Shown in pieces: positions 1 to 5,744 of a DNA stretch of 11,380 nt. Source of the stretch: Candidatus Omnitrophota bacterium. Lineage in GTDB: Bacteria > Omnitrophota > Gorgyraeia > Gygaellales > Profunditerraquicolaceae. The translations under genes and the position numbers were made by a program. The first letter of the stretch is position 1. Each line of letters begins with the position of its first letter. The stretch spans positions 1 to 11,380 of the forward strand of contig JAGUWZ010000115.1 in the NCBI GenBank assembly GCA_020062065.1, in the 5' to 3' direction. The notes under the pieces were generated by a model. It was not told the DNA's origin. It ran no database searches and saw only the letters and a list, made by a program, of their open reading frames with translations.

Positions 1-1
1 A

Positions 2-1093
2 GAGGTAGGAAAGTTGCAAAGACAAAATAAGAGGATTTTTGATGAAAAGGCAAGGATAGACAATATTATTCACAATTTGTCCGAGGGGATGGTGGTTGTT
101 GATCCCGAAGGAAAAATTATACTGGTAAATTCAACAGCAGAAAGTCTTTTGGGTATCACCAAGAATGATATGGGTAAACCTATAAGAGAAGTTATCAAGG
201 ATGAGCATCTTTTAACTTTGGCCAAACACATTGCTCTAGAAAAAGAAGGCAGTGTCCAGAAGGATATAGAATTGGTGAGCCCCAACGAAGCTACAAAACG
301 GGTGCTCCGGACAAGTCAGGCTGTAGTGGAGGACTATAACGGCAATACCGTGGGTATGGTGACGATACTTAATGATATTACTAAACAAAAAGAGATTGAA
401 AAGCTCAAATCCGAATTTTTAGCTACTGTTTCCCACGAGTTACGCACTCCCCTTGTGGCTATCGAGAAATCCATATCTTTGATTCTTAACAAAGAGGCAG
501 GCGATGTTTCCGAAACCCAAACACAATTTCTTTCCATAGCTGAACGTAACTTAAAAAGATTGGGTCTCTTGATTAATGATTTATTGGACCTCTCTAAACT
601 TGAAGCACGCAAGATGGAGCTTAAGCCTGAAACGGTAATTCTTGAAAAAATAATCAGTGATTCCATTGAGAGCTTAAATAATTGGGCAAAGACAAAATCC
701 ATAAGAATAGAGAAAGTTATCCCAGCTGATATTCCTGAAGTTAATCTAGACCCTAATAAAATAATACAGGTCTTAAATAATCTGATAGGTAATGCCATTA
801 AATTTACCCCTCAGGGAGGCTCTATTACTGTGGGGCTTGTGTTATCTAAAGAAGACGGCGTAATTAAGGTAAGTGTGGCGGATACGGGTATGGGCATTGC
901 CAAAGAAGACCTGCCTAAAGTTTTTGATAAGTTCTATCAGACACAAGAAAGAGCTCCTACTGATATAAGCGGGACAGGAATAGGTTTGGCGATTGTCAGA
1001 GAAATCGTAGAATTGCACGGTGGTAAAGTTTGGGCGGAAAGCGAAAAAGGTCAGGGCGCAAGGTTTATTTTTACTTTGCCTTTACGCAAATAA
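2..1093 (+). CDS. PAS-domain sensor histidine kinase (5' end outside window)
   Basis: This is the C-terminal part of a sensor kinase that autophosphorylates on histidine and passes the phosphate to a response regulator, probably the one encoded next. Numbering from a TTG at 14, a PAS domain covers about residues 13-125. The HisKA dimerisation helix follows with the phospho-acceptor His141 in the motif SHELRTPL. The HATPase domain fills the C-terminal third, with an N box (NNLIGNAIKF, 255-264), a G1 box (DTGMGI, 290-295), an F-box-like DKFYQ and a G2 box (GTGIGL, 320-325). All catalytic motifs are intact. The frame stays open to the left edge and the first visible residues look like a linker helix leading into PAS. 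I therefore infer a truncated gene with upstream sensor or membrane segments, although the TTG at 14, preceded by GAGGTAGGA, is a possible start. The signal sensed is unknown. Confidence 0.93.
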   Translation, partial: EVGKLQRQNKRIFDEKARIDNIIHNLSEGMVVVDPEGKIILVNSTAESLLGITKNDMGKPIREVIKDEHLLTLAKHIALEKEGSVQKDIELVSPNEATKRVLRTSQAVVEDYNGNTVGMVTILNDITKQKEIEKLKSEFLATVSHELRTPLVAIEKSISLILNKEAGDVSETQTQFLSIAERNLKRLGLLINDLLDLSKLEARKMELKPETVILEKIISDSIESLNNWAKTKSIRIEKVIPADIPEVNLDPNKIIQVLNNLIGNAIKFTPQGGSITVGLVLSKEDGVIKVSVADTGMGIAKEDLPKVFDKFYQTQERAPTDISGTGIGLAIVREIVELHGGKVWAESEKGQGARFIFTLPLRK

Positions 1094-1139
1094 CCCAGCA
1101 CTTATTTGCTGGGTTTGAAGCACAATTCAAATAAGTGCT
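1092..1139 (+). promoter_or_regulatory. Mutually exclusive hairpins between kinase and regulator
   Basis: Two overlapping inverted repeats lie in the 78-bp gap. One is a 9-bp perfect stem (AACCCAGCA at 1092-1100 with TGCTGGGTT at 1107-1115, 6-nt loop). The other is a 12-bp perfect stem (1097-1108 with 1128-1139, 19-nt loop). They share bases 1097-1108, so an RNA can form only one at a time. A smaller 6-bp stem (1118-1123 with 1135-1140) is a third option. Only three U residues follow the first stem, so it is a weak intrinsic terminator at best. An attenuator or mRNA processing site that sets regulator level relative to kinase is an inference. Confidence 0.45.
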
Positions 1140-1155
1140 TGGTTATGCGCTCATT

Positions 1156-1163
1156 AAAGGAGG
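1156..1163 (+). promoter_or_regulatory. Strong Shine-Dalgarno that fixes the response regulator start
   Basis: AAAGGAGG lies 8 nt before the ATG at 1172. This decides the start of the response regulator against an upstream in-frame TTG at 1106, which would add 22 residues translated from the hairpin region. Confidence 0.85.
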
Positions 1164-1171
1164 TTAGAAAG

Positions 1172-1570
1172 ATGTCTACTCGACAAGATAAACAAATCAA
1201 GTGTCTTTTGGTTGACGATGAAGATGATTTTAGGGAAATTATGACTTTTTGGCTCAAGTCAAAGGGGTATTCAGTTATTGAAGCTGCCGAAGGAGAAACC
1301 GCGGTTAGACTCACCAGAGAAGAAAATCCAGACATTATCTTCCTGGATTTAAATATGCCTGTTATGGACGGCGTCGAGGCTCTAAAGAGAATAAGAGAGT
1401 TTAATAAAGATGTTCCGGTAATAGTTATTAGCGCATATATTGATGATAGAAAAGCCAAGGAGACTATGGCCTACGGGATTTCAGGGGTGTTTTACAAGGG
1501 TAAGGATTTTAAAGAAGGGCTGTCTCTCTTGGAAGCCGCATTGAGAACTCATAAACAACTTAAGAAATAA
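1172..1570 (+). CDS. Single-domain CheY-like response regulator
   Basis: The product is a 132-residue receiver domain with no output domain. The acidic pocket is Asp15/Asp16, the phospho-acceptor is Asp59 in the motif FLDLNMPVMDG, the conserved Ser/Thr switch position is Ser87, and the conserved lysine is Lys109. This Lys is followed by Gly (YKGK) rather than the usual Pro. All residues needed for phosphorylation are therefore present. Because it is only a receiver, it probably works by protein-protein contact (with a motor, a scaffold or another kinase) or as a phosphorelay intermediate, not by binding DNA. It lies 78 bp after the histidine kinase, its probable phosphodonor. The start at ATG 1172 is supported by a strong Shine-Dalgarno. 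Whether it controls the secretion genes downstream cannot be told from sequence. Confidence 0.93.
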   Translation: MSTRQDKQIKCLLVDDEDDFREIMTFWLKSKGYSVIEAAEGETAVRLTREENPDIIFLDLNMPVMDGVEALKRIREFNKDVPVIVISAYIDDRKAKETMAYGISGVFYKGKDFKEGLSLLEAALRTHKQLKK

Positions 1571-1638
1571 TCCCCTTGTTTTTCAGGTTTCGCCCCCATT
1601 GATTGACACATTACGTTTCCACCCCACCAAAAAAATAC

Positions 1639-1668
1639 TTGACAAATTAAAAATTTATGATATATATC
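1639..1668 (+). promoter_or_regulatory. Sigma70-type promoter with palindrome over the -10
   Basis: A perfect -35 TTGACA (1639-1644) is followed by a TATATATATC-like -10 region. TATATA at 1661-1666 gives a 16-nt spacer and TATATC at 1663-1668 gives 18 nt. The -10 is embedded in a perfect 12-bp palindrome, TGATATATATCA (1658-1669), which could be an operator. The leader to the ATG at 1730 would be roughly 55 nt. This is the only good promoter seen ahead of the regulator and secretin genes. Binding by the MerR-like product encoded just downstream is a reasonable guess only. Confidence 0.6.
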
Positions 1669-1729
1669 AGATTTACGGTAGTTCTGAAAACACTAGTAAC
1701 TTTTAAAACCCGAAGAATTCTAGAAGGCT

Positions 1730-1981
1730 ATGATTAAAAGGGGCAAAAATTGTAAACCGATTAAGCTAATCTCAGCAAAAGAAATCACCAGTAAATACAA
1801 TATTTCTTACCAGACCGTCAACCACTATACCGATTTTGGTTTATTTACCTTAGTGCTTAAAAAAGGCAATGTGCGGTTCTACGATGAAAATCAAATTAGA
1901 TACAGGATAAATAGAATAACCAAATTGACAAGGGAAGGTTATTCTTTGCGTCTGATCCGCAAGAAATTATTGGGTATTTGA
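1730..1981 (+). CDS. Small MerR/BldC-like DNA-binding protein, copy 1
   Basis: This 83-residue protein is essentially one MerR-type winged helix-turn-helix. The helix-turn-helix is around residues 15-38 (AKEITSKYNISYQTVNHYTD), the wing contains KKGNVRFYD, and a closing helix has the MerR-like pattern TREGYSLRLIRKKL. The dimerisation coil and effector domain of true MerR regulators are absent, so it resembles stand-alone proteins such as BldC (known for that family). It probably acts as a transcription factor. An in-frame stop just upstream (1721-1723) leaves ATG 1730 as the only ATG start. AGAAGG precedes it by only 2 nt, which is an unusually short spacing. The gene follows a good promoter and ends 1 nt before the next start, suggesting translational coupling. 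A close paralogue lies at 8178-8405. Confidence 0.85.
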   Translation: MIKRGKNCKPIKLISAKEITSKYNISYQTVNHYTDFGLFTLVLKKGNVRFYDENQIRYRINRITKLTREGYSLRLIRKKLLGI

Positions 1982-1982
1982 G

Positions 1983-2951
1983 ATGAAGAGAATAAAAATA
2001 ATTTATTTTTTCTTATTTAGTTTATTATCTTGCGGCAGTTTAGTCTTTAGTCAAGTAACAGAAACTTCGAAAGAAGTTTTTGTGGGAGAATTCTCTGGAT
2101 GGGGAATTAAGATTCCGATTTCTAACTATTATTTTGTCAAAGGAGCAATAAGCATTTTTGGCACAAGATGGGGGCCTTCTCCCCAGACAGAACAGGAATT
2201 TGAGGATGCGACGTGGGAACAGCTGGTGCTTTCTTATGAAGCCTTCCGCAGGGATATTAAAGTCGAGCAGAATAAAGTAGATGAAGAGATTACCAAGATG
2301 CTTAAAGCGGAAAAAGTGACCTTTGACTGGCAGAAAGATAAAGAGGCTTATGAAAAATGGGTTAAGGATAAAACCAGGCAACCAACTACGCTTTTTGAAA
2401 ATCAATTGCGCCATCTCATCCAATTAGAAAATCTGCGCCAACAGGTTTTGGATAGTTTCAAGCCCACGGTAAGCGAGGAGGAAGCCAAACAGGAATTTAT
2501 CAATGAATACAATACTATTGAATTGGAATTGAAACAATTTGACCAGCTAAAAAGTGCCCAGGATTTCTATGAGAAGATGAAAGACCCTAAACTTTGGGAG
2601 GAAGAAGCTAGAAATGACCCTAAATTCTTTATGCATCCGGGTTTTGTGTCTTTTGAATTTTTAATTAATATGTGGAAGATACCCAAAGATGACCTATATA
2701 AAATGCTTGATATGGAAATAAACGCTATCTATCCACCTACTCCTATATATAAAGGATACGGGGTATTTCGAATTCTTCAAAAACGGCCTGCTGTTGAAGG
2801 TGATTTTCCTAAATTACGCGAGTCTTATTTTAAACAGGTAGAGTCAATAAAGAAATACGAGGAATTGAATTTGTGGGTTAAACGGCTTAAAAAAGAGGCA
2901 AAAATCATAGTCTATCCTCAGGAGGCGAAAGAGGAAAAAGCACAAAAGTAA
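1983..2951 (+). CDS. SurA-like periplasmic chaperone with degenerate PPIase region
   Basis: This is an exported 322-residue protein. A signal peptide (MKRIK, then a hydrophobic core IIYFFLFSLL) leads to either a lipobox-like LLSC with Cys17 or a signal peptidase I site near VFS-Q. Residues about 75-190 resemble the helical SurA N-terminal chaperone domain: a helix with IKVEQNKVDEEI, a basic FxxxLRHLIQLENLRQQ helix, and VSEEEAKQEF before the next domain. Residues about 175-295 have the length and ending (GYGVFRILQKRPA) of a parvulin domain but lack its usual GG-LG-F core, so isomerase activity is doubtful. SurA-type proteins escort outer-membrane proteins through the periplasm. Its position ahead of the secretin genes suggests a chaperone for them, which is an inference. 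It is coupled to the preceding MerR-like gene, with only 1 nt between stop and start. Confidence 0.65.
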   Translation: MKRIKIIYFFLFSLLSCGSLVFSQVTETSKEVFVGEFSGWGIKIPISNYYFVKGAISIFGTRWGPSPQTEQEFEDATWEQLVLSYEAFRRDIKVEQNKVDEEITKMLKAEKVTFDWQKDKEAYEKWVKDKTRQPTTLFENQLRHLIQLENLRQQVLDSFKPTVSEEEAKQEFINEYNTIELELKQFDQLKSAQDFYEKMKDPKLWEEEARNDPKFFMHPGFVSFEFLINMWKIPKDDLYKMLDMEINAIYPPTPIYKGYGVFRILQKRPAVEGDFPKLRESYFKQVESIKKYEELNLWVKRLKKEAKIIVYPQEAKEEKAQK

Positions 2952-3025
2952 ATGCCGCAGCTAAAACTAAACCCCACTAGAAATAGGTTGCCGAAGACAG
3001 CCGTTGATGTTGTTAATTCTAAAGC

Positions 3026-3184
3026 TGATTTAACAACTAGTAAAATGATAATTTCAACCCATTTTAACGCAGATTTTCGCAAATCAAACGCGAGATTTTC
3101 GCAGATAAAACTTTTTCATCTGCGAATATCTGCGTGCAATCTGCGTGTATCTGCGTTTAAAAAGGCAGCTCTTAAATTGGCTAA
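3026..3184. repeat. 159-bp GCAGAT palindromic repeat, copy A
   Basis: This is a non-coding element built from many ATCTGCG/CGCAGAT units arranged as an imperfect inverted repeat of about 40 bp per arm, with unique flanks of about 45 bp (left) and 30 bp (right). It matches the reverse complement of 8442-8600 at roughly 90% by eye, including a perfect 35-bp run at its left end. The match ends abruptly at both sides. The element lies between the SurA-like gene and the GspC-like gene and would give a long hairpin in DNA or RNA. It has no transposase and no clear terminal inverted repeats, so it may be a non-autonomous or REP/MITE-like element; its class is not certain. Confidence 0.85.
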
Positions 3185-3189
3185 ATTCT

Positions 3190-3195
3190 AAGGAG
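3190..3195 (+). promoter_or_regulatory. Shine-Dalgarno for a TTG start
   Basis: AAGGAG lies 8 nt before the TTG at 3204 and supports that rare start codon for the GspC-like gene. A later ATG at 3261 directly abuts AGGAGGA with no spacing and is less suitable. Confidence 0.65.
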
Positions 3196-3203
3196 AAATA
3201 GGT

Positions 3204-3833
3204 TTGAAAAAGTGCGGGATTTCTAACGGGGGAAAAAATATATTAGCGTTTGCAGGAGGAATGATAAGATTCCCTACGCCTGGTTCTTTTTCTTTTAATA
3301 ATTGGATGGGTAAATTCTCCATCTTCAAAGATAACCTGATTAAACAGTTTAAAGGAGGCAAAAACCAATTAAATATCAAGCTAATAAACAATTTGCTATT
3401 TGTTTGTATTTTTATCCTAACATTTTATTTTATTCATAATTTCATTAGTTCTTTTAAAAAGATAAATAATATAGATTTTCCAATCGCATCGTCTGTTTCT
3501 CCCGGCGCTACTTCCCAAGACGTCGCGGTTTTTAAAGCGATTTCTTTTTATATACCTAAGATAGAAAAAAGAGATATTTTCAAGATGGGACCGAGGTCTT
3601 CACCGGAATATGTTGTCGAAGTTATTTCTTCGAAAGCAGCTGAAGCCACCAAGAATTTAAGATTAGTGGGAATTTCCTGGTCAGACGATCCAGATGTAAT
3701 GATTGAGGATATTAAGCAAGCCAAGACTTTTTTTGTAAAAAAAGGGCAGATGCTCGGCGATGTTAAAGTCGAGTCTATTGCCAAGGATAAGGTTATCTTG
3801 CGTTACGGCGAGGAAAGTATAGAGATGAGATGA
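3204..3833 (+). CDS. GspC/PilP-like inner-membrane secretin partner
   Basis: This 209-residue protein has about 57 mostly polar N-terminal residues. One transmembrane segment follows (about 58-80, LINNLLFVCIFILTFYFIHN), then a linker, then a C-terminal small beta domain of about 60 residues. That last part (LRLVGISW, then DVMIED, FFVKKGQMLG, DKVILRYG) fits the homology region of type II GspC and the PilP family. Those domains bind the periplasmic N0 domain of the secretin and link it to the inner-membrane platform (known for the families). No PDZ or coiled-coil end is present, so it is shorter than classical GspC. The TTG start is chosen from the Shine-Dalgarno at 3190. Its TGA overlaps the ATG of the secretin gene, which supports a shared complex. 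Only one such gene is seen for two secretins. Confidence 0.8.
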   Translation: MKKCGISNGGKNILAFAGGMIRFPTPGSFSFNNWMGKFSIFKDNLIKQFKGGKNQLNIKLINNLLFVCIFILTFYFIHNFISSFKKINNIDFPIASSVSPGATSQDVAVFKAISFYIPKIEKRDIFKMGPRSSPEYVVEVISSKAAEATKNLRLVGISWSDDPDVMIEDIKQAKTFFVKKGQMLGDVKVESIAKDKVILRYGEESIEMR

Positions 3834-5665
3834 TGAGTCGAAAAAAGTTATTAGAGAGAAATATTACCTTATTAACTACCTTGGTTTTCTGCTTGGTAAT
3901 TCAAGCAATTGCGGCTGAAGAAAAAAATCCCTCGCAAGATAAACCAATTCAGATAGCGCAAGTTCCTTTTGCTGCGCCTTTACCCCTACCTAACAATGTT
4001 ACTAGCGGCATGCAGGAAAGGATTTCTTTAGACCTGCGTAGTATAGATATAGTGGATGCCTTAAAATTCTTGGCAACGAAAGCTAATTTAAATATAATTA
4101 CTACCAAGTCGGTTACCGGAAGAGTTACTTTGCTGGTTGAGAATGCCCCTATTCAAGATGTATTTGATATAATGCTACGTAGCAATAATCTGGCTTATGA
4201 TTTGCAGGGGGAAATCTATAATGTGATGAGTCAGGAAGAATACAGAGCGCTTTATGGAAAGGATTTTTTCGATGTGCGTAAGGTTAAAGTGCTTTACCTT
4301 AAATATATAATACCCGAACAGGCATTTAGTCTTTTGGATATGTTAAAGAGTGAGGTGGGAAGGGTTTTGGTTGACCCCGAATCCGGAAACGTATTAGTTA
4401 TGGATTCTCCGCGAAGAATTGAAATCATGGAAGCTGTCCTGAAGGATTTTGAAGAGAAAAATACTGTCAAGGTTTTTAAATTAAATTATGCCAAAGCCAA
4501 AGATATTGAAGAGGCCTTAAAAAACCAGCTGGATTTGAAGAGGGTGGGATTGATTAAATCAGATGAAAGAGGAAACCAGATTATCGTGCAAACTCTACCT
4601 GAGCGTATGCAGCAAATTGAACAGTTAATCCGGGAACTCGACCAGAAAACCAAAGAGGTTATTGTTGATGTCAACATCGTGCAAGTAAAATTGTCCGATG
4701 AACTAAATGAAGGCATACAGTGGGAAGGGTTATTTGATTGGGGCAGAAAGTATGGCTTAGGTTATTTAGGTTCTTATCCATTTAGTTCTGTCCAGGCAGC
4801 AAACGATCCTTGGCGTTCTAGGTTGGATACCTGGAAAACTGTAGGTAATGTGGGTTCTTATCCGTTTAGCGGCACTTCTACTAATTATTCCAGCGGCAAA
4901 GCGAAAATTGGTTTAGAAGAAATGCATTTAGGAGTGGTGGGAAAGCAGGATTTTGATATAATATTTAAATACCTACAGACCTTAGGTAAAACAAAAGTTA
5001 TTTCTAATCCTAAATTAGCTGTGGTTAACAATCAGGAAGCTAAAATACATGTAGGACAAAAAGAGGCTTATGTTACCACCACTACAACTACCGGCCAAAC
5101 CACAAATACCGTTTCAGAGCAGGTTACTTTTGTGGATGTGGGGGTTATAATTTCGGTTGTGCCTGCGATAAATGAGGAGGGATTTATAACTTTGAAAATA
5201 AAAGCAGAGATTAACAGTGTTATGGATATTCTTATTACTCCCACGAAGAACCAGATTCCTATTATTGATACCTCTTTAGCGGAAACAACAGTTATGGTAA
5301 AAAACGGCACAACTATCATTATTGGAGGATTACGTAAAGAGCAAAACGTTGAGAATGTCAGCCAGACTCCATATTTAGGCAAAATGCCTATCTTAGGTCA
5401 GTTATTCAGGGTAAAATCAAAGAGTAAAGGACGTACGGAATTATTAATTATCCTAACCCCGAGATTAATTTCAGGGGAGATGTTTGTCTTGGGCGCAGAT
5501 AAAGAAAAAATAGCTGGAGAGAGCACTTTTAAACCCACTAAGAATTATTTGGACGTAAAAAAAGATGAATTTTTAAAATCTGCAGAACCGGCTTATCCCT
5601 CTCTATTTATACCAAGTGAAAAGCCGGGATTAGATTTAAAAGGTTATAAGCCAGTGGAACATTGA
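3830..5665 (+). CDS. Secretin 1 (GspD/PilQ-type outer-membrane channel)
   Basis: This 611-residue secretin forms the multimeric outer-membrane gate of a type II secretion or type IV pilus-type machine. A signal peptide ends near AIAA-EE. Periplasmic domains follow: an N0/STN domain (about 65-140, beginning ISLDLRSIDIVDALKFLA), an N1-like ring domain (about 150-210) and an N3-like domain (about 217-275). The secretin barrel domain spans about 276-550. Typical barrel motifs are KVISNPKLAVVNNQEAKIHVGQ-like (positions near 390-415), the signature VMVKNGTTIIIGGL, and the final strand LLIILTPRLI (538-547). A C-terminal tail of about 60 residues has no recognised S-domain. Start codons ATG 3830 and ATG 3833 are both possible. 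The gene overlaps the GspC-like gene and precedes a coiled-coil/TPR gene by 79 bp. A paralogue lies at 8608-10413. Confidence 0.95.
   Translation: MMSRKKLLERNITLLTTLVFCLVIQAIAAEEKNPSQDKPIQIAQVPFAAPLPLPNNVTSGMQERISLDLRSIDIVDALKFLATKANLNIITTKSVTGRVTLLVENAPIQDVFDIMLRSNNLAYDLQGEIYNVMSQEEYRALYGKDFFDVRKVKVLYLKYIIPEQAFSLLDMLKSEVGRVLVDPESGNVLVMDSPRRIEIMEAVLKDFEEKNTVKVFKLNYAKAKDIEEALKNQLDLKRVGLIKSDERGNQIIVQTLPERMQQIEQLIRELDQKTKEVIVDVNIVQVKLSDELNEGIQWEGLFDWGRKYGLGYLGSYPFSSVQAANDPWRSRLDTWKTVGNVGSYPFSGTSTNYSSGKAKIGLEEMHLGVVGKQDFDIIFKYLQTLGKTKVISNPKLAVVNNQEAKIHVGQKEAYVTTTTTTGQTTNTVSEQVTFVDVGVIISVVPAINEEGFITLKIKAEINSVMDILITPTKNQIPIIDTSLAETTVMVKNGTTIIIGGLRKEQNVENVSQTPYLGKMPILGQLFRVKSKSKGRTELLIILTPRLISGEMFVLGADKEKIAGESTFKPTKNYLDVKKDEFLKSAEPAYPSLFIPSEKPGLDLKGYKPVEH
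4736..4900 (+). repeat. Secretin patch almost identical to 9481-9645
   Basis: These 165 bp encode residues 303-357 of secretin 1. By hand alignment they differ from secretin 2 at 14 positions (about 91-92% identity) with no gaps, far above the flanking sequence. At protein level only NDP versus TAS and the last residue differ. The patch contains two GSYPFS motifs 28 residues apart (residues 314 and 342). It sits just after the first barrel strand and before the conserved ISNPK strand. Confidence 0.85.
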
Positions 5666-5744
5666 TTAACGATTCAATTTCCAAACCCGCATTGGACAAC
5701 GCTATTGCAAGGTAAATCAACCTACGCGGTTAGAGAGATTGTAT
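5666..5744 (+). other. Short spacer between secretin 1 and the long coiled-coil gene
   Basis: No gene, terminator or convincing promoter is visible in these 79 bp. An AGAGAG stretch at 5732-5737 may be the ribosome binding site for ATG 5745. The gap is longer than at the equivalent junction of the second cassette, where the genes overlap. Confidence 0.5.

Noticed and set aside
1106..1171. Upstream TTG start adding 22 residues to the response regulator
   Set aside because: The added part comes from the hairpin region, is not receiver-like, and a strong Shine-Dalgarno favours ATG 1172.
1603..1608. A second TTGACA, possible -35
   Set aside because: No acceptable -10 lies 15-19 nt downstream; the sequence there is CCACCCC-like and C-rich.
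3009..3037. Small inverted repeat GTTGTTAA/TTAACAAC as a terminator after the SurA-like gene
   Set aside because: The 8-bp stem is AT-rich with a 13-nt loop and no U-tract; half of it belongs to the repeat border.
3047..3160. CRISPR-like array of short repeats
   Set aside because: The GCAGAT units are only 7-12 bp, irregularly spaced and on both strands around a centre; there are no spacers of constant size and no cas genes.
2952..3191. 79-codon open frame starting directly after the SurA-like stop
   Set aside because: Most of it is translated from the palindromic repeat (FHLRISACNLRVSAFK-type sequence). It has no domain or signal peptide, and its homologous DNA at 8442-8600 is non-coding, so I treat it as a chance frame.
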